64,000 nt of DNA from Legionella birminghamensis (GCF_900452515.1 NZ_UGNW01000001.1:1860001-1924000), one strand, 5' to 3'; positions 48,419-57,321 are shown, counted from the first letter of the stretch. Translations and numbers: made by a program. The notes: generated from the letters alone by a model not told the origin.

Positions 48419-49639
48419 ATGCCTGCTTCGCGTGTTATAGCCTGGACAATCTGGATTATCAGTTCAATTTTTTATGCCTATCAATACATCTTAAGAGTCA
48501 TGCCAAACGTCATGCTCAATGATATTATCCAACAATTCCATATCGATGCTGCGGTTTTTGGCCAGTTCTCAGGTGTTTATTACATTGGTTATTCACTAAT
48601 GCACTTGCCTATCGGTATTATGCTGGATCGTTTCGGCCCTCGTAAGGTGATGACTGGCTGTATTTTAATGACAGTGGTTGGCTTACTTCCTATTCTTTTC
48701 GCTAAATATTGGGTATATCCCATCCTGGGGCGAGCACTAATCGGTATGGGTTCCTCAGCGGCCATTCTCGGCACCTTCAAGATTATCCGAATGAGCTTTA
48801 GCGAACAGCGCTTCACCAGAATGCTGAGTTTTTCAGTAACCATCGGCCTATTGGGAGCCATTTATGGCGGAGGACCATTAAGCTATCTATCATCTACTCT
48901 GGGTTACCAGGCAGTAGTACAAATTTTCATCTACTTTGGTTTGCTGCTCGCTCTTTTAACGTATTTAATTGTTCCCGAGATGGAAACCTCACATTTTGGC
49001 AGTATTGCCGACGACGTGAAGAGTGTTTTTACAAACCGCAAGGTACTGCTTCTGTGCTTGTCGGCTGGCTTAATGGTAGGACCACTGGAAGGCTTTACGG
49101 ATGTTTGGGGCTCCGGTTTTCTCAGGGAGGTTTATGGCTTTAACACAGTCGCCGCCAGCTATTTACCATCCATGATATTTGTTGGCATGTGTTTCGGCGG
49201 CCCTACTTTAAGCTTTATTGCTGAGCGAAAAGGCAAATACCTGACGGTGATTATCAGCGCAGGTATTGTAATGGCTTTGAGCTTTATTGCCTTAGTCAGC
49301 AGAATGCTAAGCATTGACAGTATGGCAATTGTGTTTGTTGTGGTAGGAATATGCTGCGCGTATCAGATTCTTGCCATTTATAAAGCATCAACCTATGTTC
49401 CGGATCAAGTAGCAGGCTTGACAACTGCTGTAGCCAATATGATTATCATGAGTTTTGGTTATGCTTTCCATACAACGATTGGGTTAGTTATTAATGCCTT
49501 TGGCGGTACCAAGGTTCCCCAGGCATTTTTATACGGTATTACCGTAATTCCATTTACCTTGTGCTTGGGGATTATCGGTTTCTGTCTAATCCAGATCTCG
49601 GATAAAAAAGCAAAACGAATCGTTCTTGAAAAAGTATAA
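48419..49639 (+). CDS. MFS transporter
   Basis: A 406-residue major facilitator with twelve helices. The loop 2-3 motif A is DRFGPRKVM, and the loop 8-9 equivalent is weak (ERKGKYL). The N-terminus (AWTIWIISSIFYAYQYILRV) resembles a large Legionella/Coxiella MFS clade; members include amino acid and nucleoside carriers needed in macrophages, but I cannot assign the substrate. A small secreted-protein gene follows 15 bp later. Confidence 0.85.
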   Translation: MPASRVIAWTIWIISSIFYAYQYILRVMPNVMLNDIIQQFHIDAAVFGQFSGVYYIGYSLMHLPIGIMLDRFGPRKVMTGCILMTVVGLLPILFAKYWVYPILGRALIGMGSSAAILGTFKIIRMSFSEQRFTRMLSFSVTIGLLGAIYGGGPLSYLSSTLGYQAVVQIFIYFGLLLALLTYLIVPEMETSHFGSIADDVKSVFTNRKVLLLCLSAGLMVGPLEGFTDVWGSGFLREVYGFNTVAASYLPSMIFVGMCFGGPTLSFIAERKGKYLTVIISAGIVMALSFIALVSRMLSIDSMAIVFVVVGICCAYQILAIYKASTYVPDQVAGLTTAVANMIIMSFGYAFHTTIGLVINAFGGTKVPQAFLYGITVIPFTLCLGIIGFCLIQISDKKAKRIVLEKV

Positions 49640-49654
49640 AAAAAGGAAGAAACA

Positions 49655-50029
49655 ATGAAAGTTAAACTGATTGCCGGCGTTATCGCCCTTTCCCTGACCA
49701 GCCTAAGCGCCAATGCCAATTGGGTTTGCAATGTTGCAAACAAACGCGGTGAACACTGGACATTTTCTGGCCCCACTCAAATAGCGGCCCAGAGTATGGC
49801 TCAGTCGGTCTGTGATGCCAACAGTATTAATCCTGCTAACTGCCAGCCAAGCTGCTATGACAACGGTGTGCCTGCAGGTCGCTGGCATTGTGTCGTCAGC
49901 AACTTACGCGGCCAGCACTGGTCTTATTTTGCACCTACGCAGGCTCAGGCAGAGTCCCTGGCCAAAAATGCCTGTGACGCAGCAAGCATTAACCCTAACA
50001 ACTGCAACCCTTCCTGCGTTCCTGAGTAA
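49655..50029 (+). CDS. Secreted cysteine-rich protein with two repeats
   Basis: A 124-residue protein with a signal peptide ending at about residue 22 (SLSANA). The mature part is two tandem repeats of about 46 residues, starting NWVCNVANKRGEHWTF and RWHCVVSNLRGQHWSY. Each continues through GPTQ/APTQ, an Ala-rich helix, CDA, SINP and a final C-x-P-S-C-type pair, with four cysteines each. Intra-repeat disulfides are likely. AAGGA precedes the ATG. No described domain is recognised; secretion through the type II (Lsp) route is a possibility given lspC. Confidence 0.75.
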   Translation: MKVKLIAGVIALSLTSLSANANWVCNVANKRGEHWTFSGPTQIAAQSMAQSVCDANSINPANCQPSCYDNGVPAGRWHCVVSNLRGQHWSYFAPTQAQAESLAKNACDAASINPNNCNPSCVPE

Positions 50030-50042
50030 ACCTGGTTAGCAC

Positions 50043-50151
50043 CGTTCGACCTGAGGAAGAGCAAAGCTCCGTTTCGAAGGCTTGGCACCGAGCGAGGCCT
50101 CGAGACGCCGCTAAAGCAGCGCCTCAGGCCGAACGGATTGAGATAAAAGCT
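50043..50151. repeat. Repeat R3, copy 2
   Basis: The most complete R3: outer arms CCGTTCGACCTGAGG and CCTCAGGCCGAACGG enclose a stem with GAGCAAAGCTCC, CGAAGG and CGAGACGCCGCTAAAGCAGC. TTGAGATAAAAGCT follows. Copies at 13682-13783 and (right end only) 2534-2579. Confidence 0.85.
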
Positions 50152-50165
50152 CTATAGCCCTTCGA

Positions 50166-51341
50166 CTAAAGAACCGCCAGCAATATAGCCGTTAAATAAT
50201 TTCCTTCAGGAAAGGCAGGCAGAACCGGATGGCAGGACGCGGGTCCATAAACACCCAGCACCCTTGCCTGCTTACCGACTGCAGAAGCCTGAGCGGCCAC
50301 TAAGGCGGCAAATTCCTGGGCTGAAATCGCTGAAGAGCAATTACAAGTCATCAGTAAACTGCCTGATCGCATAGCCTTAAAAACCTCTCGATGCAAGAAC
50401 CGGTAATAATTTTTTGCACGTTGTAAATTTTGTCTGGATGGAATCAATTTGGGCGGATCCAGGACGACAATATCATAGTCACCCGCGTTAGTGAGGTAGT
50501 TCCTGGCATCATCCTCAATGAATTCGATTATATCCAGCTGGTTCAGTCTGGCATTGGCTGAAGCCTGTTGAATAGCCGCTTTTGAACTATCGATTGCTGT
50601 TACATGGCTCGCGCCAGCTTTGGCTGCATGCAGGGCGAAACCTCCGGTGTAGGTATAGAGATCAAGTACCCGCTTACCCTTCGCCAAGGCAGCAACGCGT
50701 TGATGATTTTCACGCTGGTCGAGGAATAATCCGGTTTTTTGCGTTTGCGTAAAATCAACTGCGAATTGTACCCCTGCCTCAAGGACTTCTGTCTGTAAAG
50801 CTATATTGCTGCTTTCAATTTCCTGCCAGCCATCCTGTGCCAAAGGTTTGGCCTGAGACAGCCAGATGAGAGACTGGCACTGAGTAAACTCTTCGATGCA
50901 TTCTGTAATCAATTCCCTGTTTTTTTCTACCCAGTAAGCAGAACTGGATACCACACAAACAGCATTGAAATAATCAATGGTTAAACCTGACAGCCCATCC
51001 CCCTCACTATTACATAAACGGAAAGCATTTGTGCTTGCATTAGGCAAATTAAGCGCATTTCTGACCTGCCAGGCCTGCTGTAAACGGCGTTTGATAATAT
51101 CGGCAAAGCAAAGCTTTTCATCATCAAATTCTCCGCGGTATGCCAAAACCCTGACCCGGTATAAGGAGTGCTCATTAAATACCCCAGTACAGATTGTTTC
51201 ACCCTCATGTGAAACTACATCGACTAATTCACCAGTAATTAGCCTACCCTTAGTTTTCGCAATCGCCTTGGGGAAAATCCATGGATGCCCCCTGAGCACA
51301 CTGGCCTGTTTAGATTCAATTAAATGCACTGAGGGTCTCAT
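50166..51341 (-). CDS. rlmI: 23S rRNA m5C1962 methyltransferase RlmI
   Basis: A 391-residue SAM methyltransferase. Residues 1-75 are a PUA RNA-binding domain (RGHPWIFPKAIAKTKG). The Rossmann part has VLDLYTYTGGFALHAAKAGA, the acidic VTAIDSSKAAI, and DDARNYL. Catalytic motifs are VLDPPKLIPSRQN and MTCNCSSAISAQEF with the cysteine nucleophile. Length and order fit the RlmI/YccW group modifying C1962. It ends beside repeat R3, which does not enter the gene. Confidence 0.9.
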   Translation of the reverse strand: MRPSVHLIESKQASVLRGHPWIFPKAIAKTKGRLITGELVDVVSHEGETICTGVFNEHSLYRVRVLAYRGEFDDEKLCFADIIKRRLQQAWQVRNALNLPNASTNAFRLCNSEGDGLSGLTIDYFNAVCVVSSSAYWVEKNRELITECIEEFTQCQSLIWLSQAKPLAQDGWQEIESSNIALQTEVLEAGVQFAVDFTQTQKTGLFLDQRENHQRVAALAKGKRVLDLYTYTGGFALHAAKAGASHVTAIDSSKAAIQQASANARLNQLDIIEFIEDDARNYLTNAGDYDIVVLDPPKLIPSRQNLQRAKNYYRFLHREVFKAMRSGSLLMTCNCSSAISAQEFAALVAAQASAVGKQARVLGVYGPASCHPVLPAFPEGNYLTAILLAVL

Positions 51342-51421
51342 AAACTATTCCCCTGAATTTCAAAGTGAGCTAATCTACACCAGACTATCTGAATGCTGCA
51401 AGAATATTTGAGGTATGAATT

Positions 51422-52375
51422 ATGCGACCAGTCTTTTCGAGTGCTCTAGGCGCTTGTGCATTTTTGTTATTAAGCGGTTCAGCCAATGCAGGTCCCTGGT
51501 GGACTGGCCCATTACTTGCCCCCGCTGGCCACACAATTCCTCGCGGTCATACAAATCTTGAATTGTATGGTTTTTTTACTGAAAATGATGGCACATTTGA
51601 TCAACACTGGAAATTTGTCCATACGCCTGCTAACCGGAGCACCGTTTTCAACCCTATATTTAGCCATGGCTTGACTGATTCCCTGGATATTCAGTTCAGC
51701 GTACCCTATGCCTATAACCGCAATCAGGGAAAATCGTCCCGTAAAATTTCAGATACAGGGGTTACTCTGGGATACCAGTTACTTGAGCAAAAAGATTCCA
51801 GATGGATTCCCGATTTGAGGGTTACAGTGGGCGAAATTATCCCGACAGGCAATTTTGAGGATCTTGATCCGGTAAATAATGGTGTAGATGCAACGGGTAG
51901 CGGAAGCTATCAGACTGCTTTAGCACTAAATTTCCAACACTTGCTGCCGGTCTTTGAAAACCATTGGTTGCGTACCCGCCTCAGTCTCAGCTATGTGTAT
52001 AGCGGAGATGTCCAGGTGCATGGAATTAACAGTTATGGCGGAGCTGCCAATACCTTTGGCGAAGTTGATCCAGGAAACCAAATCAGCGCTGACCTGGCTG
52101 GTGAGTTTAATGTAACCCAAAATTGGGTAGCCGTAATGGAAGGTTTTATTGCCAATCGCACACCAGCTGTATTTAAAGGCTTTCCCGGCACAGATAGCAA
52201 AGGCCAGCTGGTAAGCGTAGGGCATGGTACTGTCGATAGCATAACACTGGCACCTGCCATTGAATATAATTTCAATTCCAATGTAGGGGTTATCGGCGGC
52301 TATTGGTACACTCTCACTGGCCGCGATACGTCTCAGTTTCACTCAGTAGTGGTTGCGCTGAATGCTTATTGGTGA
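51422..52375 (+). CDS. Outer-membrane beta-barrel protein (MetA/phenol-degradation-like)
   Basis: A 317-residue protein with a signal peptide (FLLLSGSANA, about 1-24) and alternating amphipathic strands ending in VVVALNAYW, the aromatic C-terminus of BAM substrates. HGLTDSLDIQFSVPYAYN and GVTLGYQLLEQ resemble the MetA-pathway-of-phenol-degradation (PF13557) barrels, which have uncharacterised transport roles. Glycine-rich turns and aromatic girdles recur. It is transcribed alone, before an R1 element. Confidence 0.7.
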   Translation: MRPVFSSALGACAFLLLSGSANAGPWWTGPLLAPAGHTIPRGHTNLELYGFFTENDGTFDQHWKFVHTPANRSTVFNPIFSHGLTDSLDIQFSVPYAYNRNQGKSSRKISDTGVTLGYQLLEQKDSRWIPDLRVTVGEIIPTGNFEDLDPVNNGVDATGSGSYQTALALNFQHLLPVFENHWLRTRLSLSYVYSGDVQVHGINSYGGAANTFGEVDPGNQISADLAGEFNVTQNWVAVMEGFIANRTPAVFKGFPGTDSKGQLVSVGHGTVDSITLAPAIEYNFNSNVGVIGGYWYTLTGRDTSQFHSVVVALNAYW

Positions 52376-52427
52376 TTTATACTCTTCTGAATCCCTGCAA
52401 TGACTGCCCGCCATCCGCAGCGCAAAC

Positions 52428-52812
52428 CACCGAATCCCCGCGGAACTGACCACCGAATCCCCGCGGCAGCGACCACCGAATCCCCGCGGCACTGACCGCG
52501 GGGCCCATGCCTGTTGGAGTAGCATGGTCGCCAGACAAGTTTCAATGTTGCCAAAAAATAAGATTTAACAGGTAGTTATATATAAGAGTTCCTAACATTA
52601 AATTGGCTTCGTGTGGGCCCCGCGGTCGCAGCCGCGGGGATTCGAACGGTCAACTGACCGCGGATTCGGACGGTCAACTGTACGCGGGGATTCGGACGGT
52701 CAACTGACCGCGGGGATCGGACGGTCAACTGTACGCGGGGATCGGACGGTCAATTGTACGTGGGGATTCGATAGCTTTTAATTCGCATGCATTTGTGTAG
52801 TTGATGCCCAGG
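52428..52812. repeat. R1 element, largest copy with two tandem arrays
   Basis: Left array: CACCGAATCCCCGCGG plus seven bases, three copies with exact 23-bp period (52428, 52451, 52474). A hairpin with CCGCGGGGCCC leads to the core at 52506-52615. Right array: about six units of 25-26 bp (starts 52632, 52658, 52683, 52708, 52734, 52759), CCGCGGGGATTCGGACGGTC plus AACTG, alternating in the ends GACCGCGG and GTACGCGG. The terminus is GATAGCTTTTAATTCGCATGC and ATTTGTGTAG. The remaining flanks (52376-52427, 52813-52954) show no gene. Confidence 0.85.
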
Positions 52813-52954
52813 GAATTCGAACGTCAGCAGCTCAGAGGCCGAACCAGGTCTGTGATCTCAATTTTACTCTTTTTTTTCATTTCTTATGGCGACATTTTCA
52901 AAGCTAACTGACAAACTGTTGTACACTTTGTTATATGCTTTAAAGAGAAGGATT

Positions 52955-53323
52955 ATGCCGATTTTTACATGGGGAACGCTTCATGAAATTGGAGTTGTAC
53001 TGTCCGGCTGGGAATTAAATAATTTAATCAAACTCAACATTACTCTGGGCAGTCACTTCCTGAATCTGGAAAACAGGCTGGACTCTGCTGAAGAAGAAAT
53101 CAGGAGGATTAGAAAGGGCTCTAGCCAATTAACGCCTGCAAATACTGCCCGTCTTGTCCAGCTACAACAGGAAATAATCAAAATTAACCAGGAAAAGCAA
53201 CGCTGTATTCCTGAGCACAATCTTATCAGCAGAATCATTGAAACCAAGCAAAAACAGGAAAAACACTGGGCAGAATTATCACAGCAACCCAATTCCAGAG
53301 ACAATCCCAATCCCGTCGGATAA
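52955..53323 (+). CDS. Small coiled-coil hypothetical protein
   Basis: A 122-residue protein starting MPIFTWGTLHEIG; AAGGA five bases before this ATG supports it over the in-frame ATG at 52886. Residues about 35-110 form a long helix with heptads (LENRLDSAEEEIRRIRK, ARLVQLQQEIIKINQEKQR). The tail is polar, with Asn and Pro. I do not recognise it. It lies 72 bp before rdgC on the same strand. Confidence 0.6.
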   Translation: MPIFTWGTLHEIGVVLSGWELNNLIKLNITLGSHFLNLENRLDSAEEEIRRIRKGSSQLTPANTARLVQLQQEIIKINQEKQRCIPEHNLISRIIETKQKQEKHWAELSQQPNSRDNPNPVG

Positions 53324-53395
53324 GCTCTGCACTGAAATAGTCGATTAAACGGCTCCAACATGATAGCATCACCTTTTTTTCCGAAGGATGCTCTT

Positions 53396-54352
53396 ATGTG
53401 GTTTAACAATGCACTTGTTTATCAATACGAATTAAAAGAAGAAGTTGATTTTGCGAGCTTACTGGCTGAAGACAGCTTAAAACCCTGCCCTCCCCATGCC
53501 CGATTCGTTTATGGCTGGCTGCCGGTCAGCATCGATGAGTTAGTGCATGAAGTCGCGGGCAGCACTTCTATTTGTCTTGGAAAAGAAGAGCGCATTTTAC
53601 CTCGGGGCGTTATCAATCGCATGCTGGCTGAACGTATTCAGGCTCTGGAAGCACAGCAAGGGCGAGTGGTCAAGCGCAGCGAGAAAGCACAAATTGCCGA
53701 GGATCTGGAGTTTGAGTTGCTTCCCAAATCTTTTTGCGTTCAAAAACGCCTGCCCGCCTTTTTTGACACGATGAGTAAGCGATTAATTATCAATACCTCC
53801 AGTGATAATCAGGCAGCCCAGCTCTTGAGTCTTCTTCGAAAATCTATTCCCGGAATCCAGTTTGAACCTCTTTTTCACCCTGAGAATCTGGCAGTACGCT
53901 TTGCTGAGTGGATTAATGATCCAGCTACTTTACCAGCTTCCTTCCAATTAGCCTCTGACTGCCTTCTTTTTGCGCCAGACGATGAGAAAAAGAAAGTGAA
54001 TTGTAAAGGCTATGAATTACCCGCAGAGGAAATTATCACTTTGCTTTCACAGGGATTGGCTCCGGCTGAAATTTCCTTGATATGGAATGAACGTATCCAA
54101 TTCACACTCACTCAGGATCTCTGTTTTAAACGCTTAAAAAGTCTCGATTATCTGGTTGACGAATTCAATGAAATCAAAGATCTGGAAGAGGAATATCAAC
54201 AACGGGATGCGGCGCTTACTTTGCTTTGCGGCGAATTGAGAAATCTGATTGATGATCTTATGAAAGGTCTGGGTAGCAACATGAGTAACGCCAGTCAGGA
54301 AGAAGAAACTCCGCTAAGCGAAGAGATAGCGGAAACAGAAACACCCTGGTAA
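53396..54352 (+). CDS. rdgC: Recombination-associated protein RdgC
   Basis: RdgC is a ring-shaped DNA-binding protein that limits RecA loading. The N-terminus MWFNNALVYQYEL, the segment RILPRGVINRMLAERI and the later LFAPDDEKKKVNCKGYEL match the family; 318 residues is near the usual 300, with an acidic tail of about 20 residues (EEETPLSEEIAETE). The frame is open upstream to 53360, but ATG 53396 with AAGGA before it starts at the conserved MWF. Confidence 0.9.
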   Translation: MWFNNALVYQYELKEEVDFASLLAEDSLKPCPPHARFVYGWLPVSIDELVHEVAGSTSICLGKEERILPRGVINRMLAERIQALEAQQGRVVKRSEKAQIAEDLEFELLPKSFCVQKRLPAFFDTMSKRLIINTSSDNQAAQLLSLLRKSIPGIQFEPLFHPENLAVRFAEWINDPATLPASFQLASDCLLFAPDDEKKKVNCKGYELPAEEIITLLSQGLAPAEISLIWNERIQFTLTQDLCFKRLKSLDYLVDEFNEIKDLEEEYQQRDAALTLLCGELRNLIDDLMKGLGSNMSNASQEEETPLSEEIAETETPW

Positions 54353-54360
54353 GTGGATCT

Positions 54361-55026
54361 ATGGAATCTATTTCCCGACGTGAATGGCTGCAGGGCTTAA
54401 AACGTAAGCTCGAGCGTTTTATTTGCAGGGTAGAGAAGGCTGAGAAATCATTTTGTGGTTATTTCCCCTTCTCTTCCGCCTCCTCCTTGACAATTCAGCA
54501 GCAGTTTGAAACCTGGCTGAAGAGTGGTTCTTTTACGGATGAACAGCTGGAAACATTTTTCACACAGCAATTGTTGTCCATGATGAAAAAATCGAGAAAC
54601 CCAGGTTGGGTTGATGTTTGTATCATGGATTGGATAAAAAGCATATTGTCTCAGCTTTGCCCCAAGCTGCTAGCTCAACAGATTCTTCGTCATTTACAGC
54701 TGAGCCAGTTGTTAGTTAAAAATGAAGCAGACATTAGCTGTCTGAATGCAATAAAAAATTCTTTTGGCCTATGTGATGCTGATTTTAGTCATTTCAAGAA
54801 ATCCATGGTTGAAATTGTTAATCTATACAAGGATGCGGGATTATCAAAACCCTTTATCCATCGATTTAATCAGGCGATCGAAATGATAGATCAGGCCGTT
54901 AGTTTAATTCCGCCAGATTTTAACTTCACTCAAAAGCACAGAATCATTCACAGCCCGCTTTGCAAACGGGATGAGAAAATTGAGTTAGCTGAAGAATCAG
55001 AACTGGACATCGCTGTCAGGGCTTAA
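54361..55026 (+). CDS. Orphan protein downstream of rdgC
   Basis: I do not recognise this 221-residue, mainly helical protein. It has no signal peptide or membrane segment. The N-terminus is basic (RREWLQGLKRKLERFI), and the C-terminus is glutamate-rich (KRDEKIELAEESELDIAVRA), which again resembles an E-block secretion signal. It begins 8 bp after rdgC and is probably co-transcribed. A small R1 remnant follows its stop. Confidence 0.6.
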   Translation: MESISRREWLQGLKRKLERFICRVEKAEKSFCGYFPFSSASSLTIQQQFETWLKSGSFTDEQLETFFTQQLLSMMKKSRNPGWVDVCIMDWIKSILSQLCPKLLAQQILRHLQLSQLLVKNEADISCLNAIKNSFGLCDADFSHFKKSMVEIVNLYKDAGLSKPFIHRFNQAIEMIDQAVSLIPPDFNFTQKHRIIHSPLCKRDEKIELAEESELDIAVRA

Positions 55027-55031
55027 ATGGA

Positions 55032-55063
55032 TGGGTACCGCGGTCGTCCGCGGTAATTCGGGT
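55032..55063. repeat. R1 remnant
   Basis: GGGTACCGCGGTCGTCCGCGG followed by TAATTCGGG keeps the central R1 palindrome with GC to TA changes. It lies between convergent genes. Confidence 0.7.
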
Positions 55064-55074
55064 AAAGTAGAAAA

Positions 55075-56166
55075 TCAACCCTGTGATTTAGCTGCTGCCT
55101 GTTTCCTTAAATCAATTAATGAGAGCCCTCTCACTTCCTGCTCTTTAACAAAGAACTTGATGACCGAGCTAACGCCAGCAGTATTAATAATTAATTGATA
55201 ATGTCCCTGGCTAAGGCCGGTGGTATAAAACTCTCCATGATTCGTCACCGTTAAGGGAAGTGCAGGGTATTTCCAGGCCTGGCTGCTGTCCATGTGCTCA
55301 TTATCCGCCACAGAACGAAGGATAATATTACTTTTATCAGCACCCTCCCAGGGCAATACGCGTCCAATAACACCGGTGCGCGGGCTTTGAGGCAAGCTGT
55401 CGAGAACAATGGGATAAAACGACTGAACCTGTTGCTCTGGCGCAATGGGGATTACAATTGTTTTGTATCCCGGTAAAGAAAATGAAATAGTGCCGCCCTT
55501 GGCCTGTGCAACGAAATAGCCTCCAGGCAAAATAGACACCTCGCTGCTAACCATCTCGGGTGATTCAATTCCCCTGACAATAACCTGGCCATAAACTATA
55601 GGATAAGCTTTGTCTTGAAAAAGCTGATAGGCACGCTGATCGAGATCCAAAACAGTAGCTCTTAAGCCCTGCTCATCGAGCCATTGCATCCATTTGTGAA
55701 AATTACCCGCGACAGCCCGAGGCGCTATGGGTTCAGTGACTGTTTTCCAGGCAATCGGTTCGTCACGCAATACATATGCCTTGCTTAATTCAGCCTCTGT
55801 TAAAGGCGTACTTCCCAAATTATATTGTTCTACAAATTGCCTGGCAAGATTATCAGCCTGCTGCATTTGTTCAGGATTCAAACCTGCTTGAAAGCGAGCC
55901 AGTAAATCAGTTTTCTTCGGGTAAGCTGCAGGAAGTAAGTCCAGATATACTTTTTCCCAGGCGAGCGCCTGAACGCGATCGGACTTAAGGGTTGTTCCAA
56001 AAAGATAGTTTCGAGCCAGGCTCCATGCCTGATACAGCTGAAAATCTTTTTTGACAAGCCTCGCCTCTTCGAAAGTTATCGCAAATAATTGCTGGGAGAA
56101 GAGCAGGAAGCAAAGGCTGGTTTGAAAGATAAAACGACAGATGTCATTGTTCAATTTTATTCCCAT
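55075..56166 (-). CDS. Exported protein of unknown function
   Basis: A 363-residue protein with a signal peptide (FIFQTSLCFLLFSQQLFA, cleavage near 29). Residues about 33-120 are helical and Sel1/TPR-like (LVKKDFQLYQAWSLARNYLF, ALAWEKVYLDLLPAAYPKK). The later half is beta-rich, with SILPGGYFVAQAKGGTISFS and PGYKTIVIPI like a carboxypeptidase-regulatory or transthyretin-like fold, then TTGLSQGHYQLIIN. I do not recognise the family. It lies downstream of bamD, separated by a hairpin. Confidence 0.65.
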   Translation of the reverse strand: MGIKLNNDICRFIFQTSLCFLLFSQQLFAITFEEARLVKKDFQLYQAWSLARNYLFGTTLKSDRVQALAWEKVYLDLLPAAYPKKTDLLARFQAGLNPEQMQQADNLARQFVEQYNLGSTPLTEAELSKAYVLRDEPIAWKTVTEPIAPRAVAGNFHKWMQWLDEQGLRATVLDLDQRAYQLFQDKAYPIVYGQVIVRGIESPEMVSSEVSILPGGYFVAQAKGGTISFSLPGYKTIVIPIAPEQQVQSFYPIVLDSLPQSPRTGVIGRVLPWEGADKSNIILRSVADNEHMDSSQAWKYPALPLTVTNHGEFYTTGLSQGHYQLIINTAGVSSVIKFFVKEQEVRGLSLIDLRKQAAAKSQG

Positions 56167-56186
56167 TTCGTGCCTCTCTGCCGCAT

Positions 56187-56219
56187 AAAGGCAGCCTTGG
56201 ATTAATTAAGGCTGCCTTT
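56187..56219 (-). terminator. Hairpin after bamD
   Basis: AAAGGCAGCCTT (56187-56198) and AAGGCTGCCTTT (56208-56219) are perfect 12-bp arms with a 9-nt loop, directly after the bamD stop. The T tract is poor (TTTAT), so termination may be partial, letting some transcription continue into the next gene. Confidence 0.75.
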
Positions 56220-56223
56220 GCCA

Positions 56224-56997
56224 TTAGGCATCCATATTCGGTTGGCTATGATACGTTGCCTGATAAACCGCTAGTGCGTCATCAGCTGCTTTTTTCAGGC
56301 CCATCTGGCTATTCGCGCGATACAGCACAGCAAGCGCTTCTTTTGCACTAGGGGCTTGAGGATAATTTTTCACCAAATAACCCGCGCGTTCTGCAGCCGC
56401 TACGTACATTTTTCTTTCATAATAAAATTGAGCGACATTGAGTTCATGCTGGGCAAACATATTTCTCAGATAAATCATTCTTTGTAAAGCATTGGCTTTG
56501 TAACGGCTATCGGGGAAGCGTTCAACTAATGTCGCAAAATCCGAATAGGACTGCAACTGTGTGCCGGGATCCCGCCAGGATTCATCCAGAGGGAGATGAT
56601 TGGCAAACGTACCGCGGTTTTGCTGGAAATTAGCCAAGCCTTTCATGTAATAAGCATAATCAACATGGCGGGCACGTGGATATAAATGAATAAAACGCTC
56701 TGAAGTTGCAGCAGCAGAAGGATAATCCCCCTTCTGATAATAGGCATAGATCAGCTTCATTTGCGCTTGCTCTGCATAATCGCTAAATGGATACATTGAT
56801 TCAAGGGCTTCCAGACGCTTGGCGGCTGTAGCATATTCTTCTTTGGCCATTGCAGAGTTTGCGCTGCTGTACAGCTGCTCAGCCGTCATCCCTTTAAAAG
56901 GATTATTGCTGTCATCATCGTCCTTACTCCACCAGCTATTACAGGCCGTCAGGCTTATTACCAGAGTGAAGAGAATACAACATTGAAATCTTTTCAT
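56224..56997 (-). CDS. bamD: Outer-membrane assembly lipoprotein BamD
   Basis: BamD is the essential lipoprotein of the barrel assembly machinery. The lipoprotein signal is MKRFQCCILFTLVISLTAC (Cys19). Five TPR motifs follow (EQLYSSANSAMAKEEYATAA, SDYAEQAQMKLIYAYYQKGD, HVDYAYYMKGLANFQ, SRYKANALQRMIYLRN, SAKEALAVLYRANSQMG). ATG 56997, with AGGTG upstream, is preferred to the in-frame ATG at 57030; the product is 257 residues. Confidence 0.93.
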   Translation of the reverse strand: MKRFQCCILFTLVISLTACNSWWSKDDDDSNNPFKGMTAEQLYSSANSAMAKEEYATAAKRLEALESMYPFSDYAEQAQMKLIYAYYQKGDYPSAAATSERFIHLYPRARHVDYAYYMKGLANFQQNRGTFANHLPLDESWRDPGTQLQSYSDFATLVERFPDSRYKANALQRMIYLRNMFAQHELNVAQFYYERKMYVAAAERAGYLVKNYPQAPSAKEALAVLYRANSQMGLKKAADDALAVYQATYHSQPNMDA

Positions 56998-57196
56998 GAA
57001 TACACCTGTTAACAATTCAATGCGGAACATTTACCGCAGCCGTTTTAAATGCAGGTCATTATACCCATCCTGAATTAATTTGCGAACTTTATGTTTTTTT
57101 AAGATAAAAATTTTAGGGGATTGCGAGCGTCAACCGCCACAGCTGGATGCTGCGGACATTGCCGCACAGGTAGTTAGTAAATTTTTAAAAAAGTGT

Positions 57197-57225
57197 TTGC
57201 ATTGAGATGGCAGTTGTAATAGTAT
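57197..57225 (+). promoter_or_regulatory. Promoter of tRNA-Ser
   Basis: TTGCAT (57197-57202) and TAGTAT (57220-57225) are 17 bp apart; the start site would lie about 2 bp before the tRNA at 57234. Confidence 0.6.
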
Positions 57226-57233
57226 TCTTCCCC

Positions 57234-57321
57234 GGAGAGGTGGCTGAGCGGTCGAAAGCGGCGGTCTTGAAAACCGTTGAAGGGAAACCTTCCCAGGGTT
57301 CGAATCCCTGTCTCTCCGCCA
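57234..57321 (+). tRNA. tRNA-Ser (anticodon UGA)
   Basis: An 88-nt class II tRNA. Acceptor arms GGAGAGG and TCTCTCC pair with one G-U, followed by G and an encoded CCA. The anticodon arm GCGGT-CTTGAAA-ACCGT reads UGA. The long variable arm (GAAGGGAAACCTTC) is typical of serine, and the T arm CCAGGG-TTCGAAT-CCCTG is intact. No integrase or attachment-site duplication is visible nearby. Confidence 0.95.

Noticed and set aside
52343-52554. Minus-strand reading frames at 52.4 kb
   Set aside because: Same cause: open frames through the R1 left array (RGDSVVAAAGIR-type repeats).
52428-52780. CRISPR-like array
   Set aside because: The units are contiguous, 23-26 bp, without unique spacers, and no cas gene is near. 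The pattern is tandem amplification of an R1 arm.
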